Shown here: positions 55,069 through 63,053 of the stretch, one piece after another
Layout: the number at the start of each line of letters is the position of its first letter
Position numbering within the stretch: the stretch's first letter is position 1
DNA from: Amycolatopsis sp. CA-230715
Lineage (GTDB): Bacteria > Actinomycetota > Actinomycetes > Mycobacteriales > Pseudonocardiaceae
NCBI RefSeq assembly: GCF_018736145.1
Contig: NZ_CP059997.1
Location: forward strand, 4,401,501-4,465,500
DNA: 64,000 nt
Direction: 5' to 3'
Notes under the pieces: generated by a model
The model's database searches: none
What the model saw: the letters and a program-made list of their open reading frames with translations, nothing else
What the model was told of the DNA's origin: nothing
Program-made: the position numbers and the translations under genes

Positions 55069-55563
55069 TCAGACCAGGGTCAGCAGCCCGATGATCGAAC
55101 CGGCCGCGAGCCCGAGCAGGACGGCGACCAGCAAGATCCAGTACGCGGCCAGCGGGCGGCGGACGACCGCGGGCTGGACCGGTGCCGTGCGCGCCACGCC
55201 GTTCGTCGGCGCGTCGGCGTCCAGCGCGGCCCGTTCGCGTTCGAGCGACGAGGCGTCGGCACCGGACAGCAGGCCGTAGCTCGTCGGGGGCGGCATCTGG
55301 CCGCCTACCCCCGGCAGCGGTCCCGGGGCGGGGGCCAGTCCGGGCATCGAGCCCGAGTTGACGCCCGGCATCGACGTCGAGCCGGAGAACAGCCCCGGTG
55401 GTGGCGGCCCGGGGTCGGCCGCGAGCGAAGGTTCGCTCGGCGACGGGACAGGCCCCGGCGCTGATGCGAGCGGTGGCGGGGCGGGCTCCGACGGCGCGCT
55501 CCTCGCCTGCGCCTTCAGCGCTTCGGCGAGAAGCTTCTCGGCTGGGTCCTCGGCCTCACTCAC
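55069..55563 (-). CDS. Proline-rich protein with C-terminal membrane helix
   Basis: 164 aa from GTG 55563 (SEAEDPAEKLLAEALKAQARSAPSE); the frame is open further upstream within nagA but not conserved in character. A short acidic helix is followed by a 60-residue Pro/Gly/Ser-rich low-complexity linker and a single C-terminal helix AYWILLVAVLLGLAAGSIIGLLTL, giving a tail-anchored topology with the N-terminus in the cytosol. No function known. It is 19 bp from the nagA stop on the same strand and may be co-transcribed. Confidence 0.7.
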   Translation of the reverse strand: MSEAEDPAEKLLAEALKAQARSAPSEPAPPPLASAPGPVPSPSEPSLAADPGPPPPGLFSGSTSMPGVNSGSMPGLAPAPGPLPGVGGQMPPPTSYGLLSGADASSLERERAALDADAPTNGVARTAPVQPAVVRRPLAAYWILLVAVLLGLAAGSIIGLLTLV

Positions 55564-55582
55564 GAGACCAGGGTAACCAGCC

Positions 55583-56737
55583 TCAGCCCTTCGGGTCCGG
55601 CACCCATTCGCCCCGGCGCAGGACGCGCGCCGGGTGCAGCTTCTCGTCGAGCACCACGAGGTCGGCGTCAAGGCCCGCGCGCAGCGATCCCGTGCGGTCC
55701 GAGACGCCCAGCAGCTCCGCCGGCCGCGTGGCCGTCGAACGCACCGCTTCGAGGATGTCCAGCCTGCTGCATTCGACGAGGTTGCGGAACGCGCTGTCCA
55801 TGGTGAGCGTGCTCCCGGCGAGCGAGCCGGTGTCCGCGAGCGTGGCGACACCGTCGGTGACGTCCACGTCGAGCCTGCCGAGCGTGTACGAGCCGTCGGC
55901 GGCGTCGGTCGCCGACATCGCGTCGGTGATGAGCACCGTGCGCCCGCGCCCGGCGTGGTCGGTGACCAGGCGCAGCACCGTGGGGTGGATGTGCACGAAA
56001 TCGCAGATCAGCTCGATGGTGATCCGCTCGTCGTCGAGCAGCGTGCCCACCGGGCCCGCTTCGCGGTGGTGCAGCGGGCGCATCCCGTTGAACAGGTGCG
56101 TGGCGACGGTGGCGCCGGCGTCGATGGCGGGTCTGATCTGCTCCTCGACGGCGTCGGTGTGCCCGATCGCGGCGATCACGTCCGCTTCGGCGAGCTGCCG
56201 GACCGCGCGGACGCCGCCGTGCAGCTCGGGGGCGAGGGTGACCATCCTGATCCCGCCCTTGCCGGCGGCGAGCAGCTTGTCGACGGTCGCCGCGTCCGGT
56301 TCGAGCAGCGCGGCGGGGTCGTGCGCGCCGCAGCGGGCCTCGGAGATGAACGGGCCTTCGAGGTGGATCCCGGCCAGCTCGCCGTCGGCGACGAACTCGT
56401 TCAGCACCGCCACCTGCTCGCGCAGCGCGGACACCGGATCGGACACCAGGCTCGCGAGCATCGTCGTGGTGCCGTGCCGCCGGTGCGCCTTGATGGCGTT
56501 CCGCAGTTCCTTCTCGTCCCCGCTGGAGAACGAGCCACCGCCCCCGCCGTGGCAGTGCGTGTCGACGAACCCGGGCACGACCAGCGCGCCGCCGACGTCG
56601 ACCCGCGTCGTCTCCGGCGGGGTGCCGGTGCCGATCCCGGCTATCCGGCGACCGGAAACCCTGACCCAGCCGTCCTCGAGCAGCCCGTCCGGGCAGGCGA
56701 TCCGCCCACCCGCGATAACGAAGTCTCCAGCAGCCAT
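55583..56737 (-). CDS. nagA: N-acetylglucosamine-6-phosphate deacetylase
   Basis: 384 aa from ATG 56737, with GGAGG 4 nt upstream. TIM-barrel amidohydrolase: metal-binding FVDTHCHGGGG, HLEGPFISEARCGAHDP with the catalytic Glu, AAIGHTDAVEEQI, ATHLFNGMRPLHHREAG and LITDAMSATD with the catalytic Asp. It deacetylates GlcNAc-6-P to GlcN-6-P, feeding chitin and peptidoglycan sugars into metabolism. A DasR-type site lies directly upstream. nagB is not in the window. Confidence 0.95.
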   Translation of the reverse strand: MAAGDFVIAGGRIACPDGLLEDGWVRVSGRRIAGIGTGTPPETTRVDVGGALVVPGFVDTHCHGGGGGSFSSGDEKELRNAIKAHRRHGTTTMLASLVSDPVSALREQVAVLNEFVADGELAGIHLEGPFISEARCGAHDPAALLEPDAATVDKLLAAGKGGIRMVTLAPELHGGVRAVRQLAEADVIAAIGHTDAVEEQIRPAIDAGATVATHLFNGMRPLHHREAGPVGTLLDDERITIELICDFVHIHPTVLRLVTDHAGRGRTVLITDAMSATDAADGSYTLGRLDVDVTDGVATLADTGSLAGSTLTMDSAFRNLVECSRLDILEAVRSTATRPAELLGVSDRTGSLRAGLDADLVVLDEKLHPARVLRRGEWVPDPKG

Positions 56738-56751
56738 CACGCCTCCAGCAT

Positions 56752-56767
56752 ATTGGTCTAAACCAAG
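56752..56767. promoter_or_regulatory. dre-like site (DasR operator) upstream of nagA
   Basis: ATTGGTCTAAACCAAG closely matches the DasR-responsive element consensus ACTGGTCTAGACCAGT, keeping the TGGTCTA...ACCA core. It is 15 bp before the nagA ATG. In Streptomyces and Saccharopolyspora DasR represses nagA and other GlcNAc genes until GlcN-6-P binds. Confidence 0.85.
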
Positions 56768-56828
56768 CTGGTGGGGTGGAACCCTGTGGTTCGTTACGCG
56801 GCAGTGCCCTGAAGCTGTCCGGTATGCC

Positions 56829-57407
56829 CTAGTTAGGGGATGCCATCGCCTTTTGCAACGCTTCCAGGGCCCTGCTCGCGGTGGATTTCACGGTGCCCTT
56901 CGAGATGCCCGCGGCCTCCGAGATCTCCGCCTCGGACAGGCCGCCGTAGTACCGGAGCACGAGCACCTCGCGCTGACGGGGCGGCAGCTTGCCCAGCGCG
57001 CTCACCACGGCCTGGTGTTCGGTGGACAGCATGGCAAGGCTTTCCGCGGAGCGCGCGTTGACCGCGTGCGGCGGGACGTACTCGCGCGCGGTCTTCCGGC
57101 GGCGGAGCACGCTGCGAGACCCGTTGACCACGGCCGTGCGCAGGTAGCCGACGGCGGCCGCGGCATCGCGCAGGCTCCCCCAGTTCCGGTACAGCCCGGT
57201 GAACGCCTCCTGCACCACGTCCTCGGCCGTCGCGGGCTCGTCGACCAGCAGGATCGCGAGCCGGACCAGGCGCATCCGGTGCTGGCGGTAGAGATCCTCC
57301 AGGGTCAGCGGCGCGGCCGCCGGTGCGGGCGCCGGCGCGGGCCCGTCGATCGTGCGTAGATGCCCGAGAGTCCGTTCGACGCTCTTCTCGGCACTACCCT
57401 CCGCCAT
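56829..57407 (-). CDS. SigE-type ECF sigma factor (SigE family, streptomycete type)
   Basis: 192 aa from ATG 57407 (MAEGSAEKSVERTL); GTG/ATG starts upstream are possible. Region 2: LEDLYRQHRMRLVRLAILLVDEPATAEDVVQEAFTGLYRNW. Region 4: LPPRQREVLVLRYYGGLSEAEISEAAGISKGTVKSTASRALEALQ. An Ala/Pro-rich stretch APAPAPAAAPL separates the N-terminus from region 2. No anti-sigma gene is next to it; the following gene is nagA, 89 bp away. Target regulon unknown. Confidence 0.9.
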   Translation of the reverse strand: MAEGSAEKSVERTLGHLRTIDGPAPAPAPAAAPLTLEDLYRQHRMRLVRLAILLVDEPATAEDVVQEAFTGLYRNWGSLRDAAAAVGYLRTAVVNGSRSVLRRRKTAREYVPPHAVNARSAESLAMLSTEHQAVVSALGKLPPRQREVLVLRYYGGLSEAEISEAAGISKGTVKSTASRALEALQKAMASPN

Positions 57408-57616
57408 GGATCCCCGCTCGTGCTCGACTCGGACTTGCCGCGTGTGCTTCACACCTGTCATACGCAGAGACAGCCTATCGGGTTGACCGCGTCCCGCCAC
57501 AATCCGCGTTGTGGGATCGCCTACTGCGCCGCCGGCAAGGAAGCGCCGAAGGTACCGTCACCGGTGTTGGGTTCCCGTTTGGCCGGTCGTGGTCCGGCGC
57601 GCTTCTGGAGGGGTTC

Positions 57617-57892
57617 ATGGCCTGGTTCCTGGTGGAAATCCGCTACGTGCAAGAAAAACTCGACGCTGTGCGGCCGAAGCACCGCGAGTTCCTCGGCAAG
57701 CTCGCGGCCGAGGGCGTGGTCGCCGTCGCGGGCCCGCTCGGCGACAACACCGGCGGGATCACGCTGTACCAGGCCGAGGACGAGGCGGCGCTGCGGGAAA
57801 TCATCGACACCGACCCGTACTTCCTCGAGGGCGTGGTCGCCGAGCGCTCGATCCGCGAGTTCAAACCCCTCATCGGCGCCTGGGTTCCCTAA
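57617..57892 (+). CDS. YciI-family protein
   Basis: 91 aa from ATG 57617, after TGGAGGGG. Ferredoxin-like YciI fold: MAWFLVEIRYVQEKLDAVRPKHREFLGKLAAEGVVAVAGPLGD with the conserved His (KHREF) and GPL, and AALREIIDTDPYFLEGVVAERSIREFKPLIG. Family members are small putative dehydrochlorinases/isomerases of uncertain role. Divergent from the sigma factor gene; 117 bp of open frame precedes the start without similarity. Confidence 0.87.
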   Translation: MAWFLVEIRYVQEKLDAVRPKHREFLGKLAAEGVVAVAGPLGDNTGGITLYQAEDEAALREIIDTDPYFLEGVVAERSIREFKPLIGAWVP

Positions 57893-58080
57893 GACTGTTT
57901 CGAAGTGCTTTGCGTGGCGGTGCGGGTAGCGGAACCTCAGGCGGCCCCTCACTCCGGGATCTCCACCTTATGACCGCCAGGTCACCACGGTGGAGCTGTC
58001 CTCGCGAGGAACCACCTGAGAACCCGCGGCGGTGCAAGGTGACGGCCCACTCAAGTGGCTCCGCCACTTCGATAAAGGCC
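57893..58080. other. Gene-free stretch with a hairpin between convergent genes
   Basis: 188 bp between YciI and the reductase. It contains AAGTGGC-TCC-GCCACTT (58053-58069), a perfect 7-bp hairpin with a 3-nt loop, and a short CCTCAGG/CCTGAG inverted word. No credible ORF. The hairpin may be the reductase-operon terminator; the stretch has the look of a dispersed repeat, which only a genome search can decide. Confidence 0.5.
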
Positions 58081-59082
58081 CTAGAGGTCGAGCGCGATTT
58101 CGCAGCGGTCCACGCAGATCCGTACTCCCTCGCCGGTCACCGACGGCACTTCGCACGTTCCGCAGAAGCCTTGGCGGCACGAGTACGCGAGGCCGGGCAG
58201 GGTTTCGCGGAGCACGTCGAGCGTGGACCGGTCCGCGGGCACGTCGACGGTGATCCCGCTGCGCCGCAGTGCGACGCGGTACGGCTTGCCGCCGACGATC
58301 GGCGGCGTGGAGAAGCGCTCGAAGAAGACCGGGTGCCCGTCGAGCGCCGCGTCGAGCCGGATCCCGGTCAGCATCGGGATCGGCCCGCACGCGTACACGG
58401 GTGCGCCCGGCGGCGCGCCGTCGAGCAGTTCGGCGCCCGAGGCGGGGATGCCGTATTCGGTGTCGGGCCGGATCCACACCCGGCCGGAGCCGGTGAGTTC
58501 GCCGAGTTCGCCGAGGAACGGCATCGACGCCAGGTCGCGGCCGGTGTAGACCAGTCGCCAGTCGGCGCCCGCGGCCGCCGCGGCGCGGACCATCGGCAGG
58601 ATCGGCGTGATCCCGATCCCGCCCGCGACGAACTGGTAGCGCTCGCTCGCGACGAACGGGAAGGCGTTGCGGGGCCCGCGAACGGTCAGCTTCGTCCCCT
58701 CGCGCAGCGAGTGCACCTCGGCCGTGGCCTCGCCGATCCGGCGCACCGCGACCCGGTAGTGCGTGCGGTCGTCCGGGTGGCCGCACAGCGAGTACTGGCG
58801 CACCAATCCCGACGGCAGTCCGAGGTCGAGGTGCGCGCCAGGCCTCCAGCGCGGCAGCAAGCCGCCCGCGGCAGGCGCGAGCCGCAGGCTGACCACGCCG
58901 TCGGCTTCCGGGGTCACGGCTTCCACGACCATCGGCAGGTTCCGGTCGACCGCGCGCACCGGCGGCCGCCGCTTCCCGCTGGCCACCGCGAGCCGCCGGT
59001 ACACCGCGACCGCACCGGCCACAGTGGACATCAACCGGTCGCGGCGCGCGCTGCCGTCGAGCCGCGTGGGGAATTCGTTCAC
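58081..59082 (-). CDS. Phthalate-dioxygenase-reductase-type FMN/2Fe-2S reductase
   Basis: 333 aa from GTG 59082, overlapping the PF10118 stop as GTGA. Flavin domain: LDLGLPSGLVRQYSLCGHPDDRTHYRVAVRR; nucleotide domain: FVAGGIGITPILPMVRAA; C-terminal plant-type ferredoxin: YSCRQGFCGTCEVPSV with the CX4CX2C cluster, the fourth Cys in VRICVDRC. The usual spacer of about 29 residues before the last Cys is cut to ~12, so the cluster loop is shortened. It should carry electrons from NAD(P)H to an oxygenase, most likely the coupled upstream product. Confidence 0.88.
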   Translation of the reverse strand: MNEFPTRLDGSARRDRLMSTVAGAVAVYRRLAVASGKRRPPVRAVDRNLPMVVEAVTPEADGVVSLRLAPAAGGLLPRWRPGAHLDLGLPSGLVRQYSLCGHPDDRTHYRVAVRRIGEATAEVHSLREGTKLTVRGPRNAFPFVASERYQFVAGGIGITPILPMVRAAAAAGADWRLVYTGRDLASMPFLGELGELTGSGRVWIRPDTEYGIPASGAELLDGAPPGAPVYACGPIPMLTGIRLDAALDGHPVFFERFSTPPIVGGKPYRVALRRSGITVDVPADRSTLDVLRETLPGLAYSCRQGFCGTCEVPSVTGEGVRICVDRCEIALDL

Positions 59083-59954
59083 TTCGGCGCGTCGGCCGCC
59101 TGCGCGGCGGGTGAGCCTGCCAGGTAGGCCACGGCCTGGTCGGTGTTCCCGGTTTCGGTCGGGTGGTAGGTCCGCCGGAAGTACGGCCTGATCTCCCGGA
59201 GCAACTGCCTCCCGGTGGGCAGCAAGCCGCGTTTAGCGGCCGAACGGTAGGCGCGGAAGCTCGCCCTGCCCGGTCCGGTCGGGTCGTTGCGCATGAGGAA
59301 CTTCGTGCCGCGCAAGAAGATCCACGCCAGCACCGGGGTCACCAGCGCCATGCTGCGCACGCGGCGGCCGTAGCGGCCGTCGAGGTGCATGAACAGGTCG
59401 AAGGCCACCGAGCGGTGTTCGACCTCTTCGGCGCCGTGCCAGCGAAGCAGGTCCAGCATGGTCGGGTTCGCTTCGGCGAAGTCGAGCGCTTCCGCGTCGA
59501 GGATCCACTGCCCGAGGAACGCGGTGTAGTGCTCGATGGCCGCGATCGCCGCGAGCCGCTCGATGAGCCACTCCTCGCTCGCCTTCGGCGACAGGTCGCG
59601 GTCGCCGAGGATCTTGCGGAACATCCACTCCATCTGCGCGATGTAGGGCCGCACGTGCAGCCCGGCTTCTTCGAGGTGCGCGGCCGCGCCGTCGTGCGCC
59701 TCGGCGTGCATCGCCTCCTGGCCGATGAACCCGAGCACGTCCTCCTTGAGCCGCTCGTCGCGGATCAGCGGCACGGCCTGCTTGAACACCTCGACGAACC
59801 AGCGCTCGCCCTCGGGCAGCGCGAGGTGCAGCACGTTGATCGTGTGCGTCGCCTGCGATTCGCCGGGGATCCAGTCCATCGGCAGCTTCGACCAGTCGAA
59901 CTTGACGTTCCGCGCGTGCAGGACGATCTGCTCGTGCTCCTCGGCCGCGGTCAC
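59079..59954 (-). CDS. PF10118-type metal-dependent protein, candidate diiron oxygenase
   Basis: 291 aa from GTG 59954, overlapping the flavin monooxygenase stop as GTGA. It matches the 'predicted metal-dependent hydrolase' family PF10118 (FIGQEAMHAEAHDGAAAHLEEAGLHVRPYI, WHGAEEVEHRSVAFDLFMHLDG). The helices carry E55, E80-x-x-H83, E141 and E177-x-x-H180, the four-helix ferritin-like diiron pattern. Membership of PF10118 is family knowledge; oxygenase activity is my inference, helped by the directly coupled 2Fe-2S reductase. Basic C-terminal tail, no signal peptide. Confidence 0.82.
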   Translation of the reverse strand: MTAAEEHEQIVLHARNVKFDWSKLPMDWIPGESQATHTINVLHLALPEGERWFVEVFKQAVPLIRDERLKEDVLGFIGQEAMHAEAHDGAAAHLEEAGLHVRPYIAQMEWMFRKILGDRDLSPKASEEWLIERLAAIAAIEHYTAFLGQWILDAEALDFAEANPTMLDLLRWHGAEEVEHRSVAFDLFMHLDGRYGRRVRSMALVTPVLAWIFLRGTKFLMRNDPTGPGRASFRAYRSAAKRGLLPTGRQLLREIRPYFRRTYHPTETGNTDQAVAYLAGSPAAQAADAPK

Positions 59955-61420
59955 TTCGCCCGCCCGCTCAGCTCGTAGTCGCTCGGGTCGACCTTGCGTG
60001 TTTCCGCCCAGTAGCGCCAAGCGAATCCGGGCCAGATGGTCCGGTTGACGCCCTTCGCGTCGAGGTACCAGCTCTTGCAGCCGCCCTGCGTCCACACGCC
60101 CTTGACCAGCTTGTCCTGGATCTCGCGCTGGAACTCGTCCTGCACGCCCGGCCGGACGTCCAGTGCGGCGGCGCCCCGCGAATCGGCGAGCTTGATCGCG
60201 TCCACCACGTACTTCGACTGCGACTCGATCATGAACACCACCGAGTTGTGGCCGAGCGCCGTGTTCGGGCCGAGCAGGAAGAACAGGTTCGGGTAGCCGG
60301 AAACCGTGACGCCCTTGTGCGTCTGGATCCCGCCCTCGGACCATTCCTTCGCCAGGCTGCGGCCGTTGACACCGGTGATGTCGAGGTACTCCAGCGCGTC
60401 GGTCACGTGGAAACCGGTGCCGTAGATGATCGCGTCGACCTCGTGCTCGACGCCCGCGCCGTCGACGACGCTGTGCTCCTTGACCTCGCGCACGCCGTCC
60501 GTGTTGACGTCGACGTTGTCGCGGGCCAGCGCCGGGTAGTAGTCGTTGGAGATCAGCACGCGCTTGCAGCCCATGGTGTAGTCGGGCGTCACCTTGCGGC
60601 GCAGCTCGCGGTCCTTGATCGCCTTGCCGATGTTGCGCTTCGCGAGCAGGCTCGCGAGCTTCATCAGGCGGTGGTGGCCGTTGAACCCGATCGCGCGCGC
60701 TTCGAGCATCCAGAACAGCAGGTTCCGGTAGAGCCGTTGCAGGCCGGGGACGTACTTGAAGGCCGTGCGCGCCCAGGAAGGCATCGCGTGGTCCGGTTTC
60801 GGCATGATCCACGGCGGCGTCCGCTGGAACAGGGTCAGCTCGGCCACCTCGGGCGCGATCTTCGGCACGAACTGGACCGCGCTTGCCCCGGTCCCCACCA
60901 CGGCGACCTTCTTGCCGCGCAGGTCGAACCCGTGGTTCCACCGCGCCGAATGCCACGTTTCGCCCGCGAAACGTTCGATGCCGGGCAGCGCGGGGATCTG
61001 CGGGATGTGCAGGCCGCCGACGCCGGCGACCAGGAACCGGCCGACGAACTCCTCGCCGGTCTTCGTGTCGACCCGCCACTGCCGCTTCTCGTCGTCCCAG
61101 TGCGCGCCGGTGATCTCGACGCCGAACCGGATCCGCTCGCGCAGCCGGTACTTGTCCGCGACGCCGCGCAGGTAGGCGAAGATCTCCGGCTGCGGCGAGA
61201 ACGACCGCGACCAGTCCGGGTTCTGCTCGTAGGAGAACGAGTACATGTGCGACTGGATGTCGCAGGCGCAGCCGGGGTAGGAGTTGTCGCGCCAGGTCCC
61301 GCCGACCTCGTCCGCCTTCTCCAGGATCACGTAGTCGCGGATACCGGCCTTCTCGAGCTGGATCGCCTGCCCGAGCCCGGCGAACCCGGTGCCCACGATC
61401 ACGACCTTGACCTCGGTCAT
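59951..61420 (-). CDS. Flavin-containing (Baeyer-Villiger-type) monooxygenase
   Basis: 489 aa from ATG 61420, after GGAGGCC. FAD motif GTGFAG at 10-15, NADPH motif GTGASA near 176-181, and the BVMO-like fingerprint FAGETWHSARWN at 151-162 (FxGxxxHxxxW, with N in place of the usual P/D). GIRDYVILEKADEVGGTWRDNSYPGCACDIQSHMYSFS and the conserved YGTGFHVTDALE are typical of the class. Oxygenates ketones, amines or sulfides with NADPH. First gene of a coupled set of three with PF10118 and the reductase; an inverted repeat at 61463 lies upstream. Confidence 0.92.
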   Translation of the reverse strand: MTEVKVVIVGTGFAGLGQAIQLEKAGIRDYVILEKADEVGGTWRDNSYPGCACDIQSHMYSFSYEQNPDWSRSFSPQPEIFAYLRGVADKYRLRERIRFGVEITGAHWDDEKRQWRVDTKTGEEFVGRFLVAGVGGLHIPQIPALPGIERFAGETWHSARWNHGFDLRGKKVAVVGTGASAVQFVPKIAPEVAELTLFQRTPPWIMPKPDHAMPSWARTAFKYVPGLQRLYRNLLFWMLEARAIGFNGHHRLMKLASLLAKRNIGKAIKDRELRRKVTPDYTMGCKRVLISNDYYPALARDNVDVNTDGVREVKEHSVVDGAGVEHEVDAIIYGTGFHVTDALEYLDITGVNGRSLAKEWSEGGIQTHKGVTVSGYPNLFFLLGPNTALGHNSVVFMIESQSKYVVDAIKLADSRGAAALDVRPGVQDEFQREIQDKLVKGVWTQGGCKSWYLDAKGVNRTIWPGFAWRYWAETRKVDPSDYELSGRAK

Positions 61421-61462
61421 CTGCTGGCCTCCGCTGCGGTGGGGAAGGTTTCGCAGATACAC

Positions 61463-61477
61463 GTTACCTGAAGTAAC
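61463..61477. promoter_or_regulatory. Operator candidate upstream of the flavin monooxygenase
   Basis: GTTAC-CTGAA-GTAAC, a 15-bp inverted repeat, followed by CAGTTACT. Located 43 bp before the FMO start and 10 bp from the end of the next gene upstream. TetR-like in shape; regulator unknown. Confidence 0.5.
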
Positions 61478-61486
61478 AGTTACTGA

Positions 61487-61960
61487 CTAGTAGGTGCCGC
61501 CGAGCTTGGTGTGATCCCAGGTCACGAGCTTGGTCGGGGTGAAGACGAGGCCGACTCGCTTGGGTGCCTGGCCCTCGATGAAGGCCTTCAGCTCGTCGGG
61601 CACCGGGTCGCCCGGCTTCGCGCCCGCGTAGCGCTGCATCAGCGTGATGCCGATTTCGACCACCTTCGCGGTGTCCGTGACGATCTCGACGTCGGTTTCC
61701 ATCGAGATCCCGCGCAGCGATTCGTAGCTCTCGCCGTCCTCGATCAGCACCGTCGCTTCGGGCAGCCGCCGCAGGTTGGCCGCCTTCTGCGAGCTGCCGT
61801 AGGTCCAGGTCGCGACGCCTTCGCCGTGCGGGAAGTACCAGAGCGGCGCCAGGTGGGGGCGGCCCTTGGGGCCGATCGTGGCGACGTTGATGACCTTCTG
61901 CTCGGCGAAGTACGCCCTGACCTCTTCGGGGGACATCCGGATCTGGTCGCGACGGGACAT
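61487..61960 (-). CDS. Pyridoxamine 5'-phosphate oxidase-family (split-barrel FMN/F420) protein
   Basis: 157 aa from ATG 61960, 7 nt after AGGAG. Split barrel: RMSPEEVRAYFAEQKVINVATIGPKGRPHLAPLWYFPHGEGVATWTYGSSQKAANLRRLPEATVLIEDGE, VEIVTDTAKVVEIG. The basic KGRPHLAPLW segment binds the phosphate of FMN or F420. The family includes F420-dependent reductases and haem-binding proteins. The C-terminus LVTWDHTKLGGTY is family-typical. It reads towards the FMO operon and may be part of it, although the operator at 61463 lies in between. Confidence 0.87.
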   Translation of the reverse strand: MSRRDQIRMSPEEVRAYFAEQKVINVATIGPKGRPHLAPLWYFPHGEGVATWTYGSSQKAANLRRLPEATVLIEDGESYESLRGISMETDVEIVTDTAKVVEIGITLMQRYAGAKPGDPVPDELKAFIEGQAPKRVGLVFTPTKLVTWDHTKLGGTY

Positions 61961-62015
61961 GCGCACGCTCCTGTTGTCGGGTGGACAACAGAATGCCCCC
62001 GGCGTGCTTCCGAGA

Positions 62016-62903
62016 TCAACGCTTAGTGGCGGCCCGTCCGCCGTGCCCGGTCACCGAGGACTCGTACGCGCCGCGTTCCTTGATGTCCGCCAGCGCGGCC
62101 TTGTCCGCGGCGGGCACCCTGCTGCGCGAACCGAACTCGATGATCGGCGGCAGGAACGCGCGGATCAGCTTGAGCCCGCCGACCCACTTCGGCGCGTGGA
62201 TCGTGCGCGCCCGCTTGAGGATTCCGTCCTCGATGCAGTCCAGCGCGACGCTCAGCGGGTAGGTCTTGCCGATCAGGCCCGGCATGCTCGCGCGCAGCTT
62301 CCCGAACACCGGGTGCGCGTCGGCGCTTTCCACCAGGTCCGTCTTGATCCAGGTCGGATGCGCGACGCCGACCTTCACGCCGAGGTGCGCGACCTCCGGG
62401 CGGAGGCTGTTCACGAACGCCTCGACGCCGGCCTTGGCCGCCGCGTAGTTCGCCATCGCGGGCGCGTGCGTGATCGCGGCGAGCGAGGAGATCGCGAGCA
62501 GGTAGCCGCGGCGCTCGATGATGTAGGGCAGCGCGACCCGGAACGTCCGCCACACGCCGAGAAGATCGACCTCGATCACCTTCTCGAACGCGCGCGGGTC
62601 GACCGAGCGGACGAAGCCCGAGGTCGCGATCCCCGCGTTGGCCACCACGATGTCGATCCCGCCGAAGTGGTCCACGACGCCCGCCATCGCGCGCTCCAGC
62701 GCGTCCCAGTCGGTGACGTCGGCTTCCCACGCCTTCGCGGCGGCGCCGATCCGGTCGGCGACCTTCTGCTGCTCCTCGGGTTCGAGACCGACCAGCGCGA
62801 TCTTCGCGCCGCGCGCGGCCAGCCGCTCCGCGAGCCCGGCGCCGATCCCGCGCGCCGCGCCGGTGATGAGCACGACCTTGCCGTCCACGTTGACCTGAGC
62901 CAC
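62016..62903 (-). CDS. Short-chain dehydrogenase/reductase
   Basis: 295 aa from GTG 62903, after GGAGGG. Cofactor motif TGAARGIG at 14-21, ANAGIATSG at 88-96, Ser139/140, Tyr153 and Lys157 (NYAAAK). The C-terminal extension (VGGLKLIRAFLPPIIEFGSRSRVP) is longer than in FabG-type SDRs, as in lipid- and steroid-associated mycobacterial SDRs. It probably acts on a lipophilic alcohol or ketone. A CCTACT-CCC-AGTAGG palindrome lies upstream. On the same strand as the FMO genes, 55 bp from the PPOX gene. Confidence 0.87.
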   Translation of the reverse strand: MAQVNVDGKVVLITGAARGIGAGLAERLAARGAKIALVGLEPEEQQKVADRIGAAAKAWEADVTDWDALERAMAGVVDHFGGIDIVVANAGIATSGFVRSVDPRAFEKVIEVDLLGVWRTFRVALPYIIERRGYLLAISSLAAITHAPAMANYAAAKAGVEAFVNSLRPEVAHLGVKVGVAHPTWIKTDLVESADAHPVFGKLRASMPGLIGKTYPLSVALDCIEDGILKRARTIHAPKWVGGLKLIRAFLPPIIEFGSRSRVPAADKAALADIKERGAYESSVTGHGGRAATKR

Positions 62904-62945
62904 GGTGCCCTCCAATTCACGCTGGTGGAGCGCACCGTACCTCAA

Positions 62946-62960
62946 CCTACTCCCAGTAGG
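62946..62960. promoter_or_regulatory. Operator candidate upstream of the SDR gene
   Basis: CCTACT-CCC-AGTAGG, a perfect 6-bp-arm palindrome, followed at 62961 by a similar CTACTGGTGAGTA. Close to the -10/-35 region of the SDR gene. Regulator unknown. Confidence 0.5.
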
Positions 62961-62991
62961 CTACTGGTGAGTACCTAACGGTCGAATGCCG

Positions 62992-63036
62992 TGATGGCCA
63001 TCATGACGGCACTCAGCGCCGTCATGATGGCCATCA
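62992..63036. repeat. 19-bp perfect inverted repeat
   Basis: TGATGGCCATCATGACGGC (62992-63010) and its exact reverse complement GCCGTCATGATGGCCATCA (63018-63036) around a 7-nt loop (ACTCAGC). It sits 18 bp after the stop of the aldo/keto reductase (minus strand), so it may terminate that gene, but there is no T tract, and the arms contain their own palindrome ATGGCCAT. Could also be a dispersed repeat. Confidence 0.85.
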
Positions 63037-63053
63037 GGGACTTGGCCTCGGGG

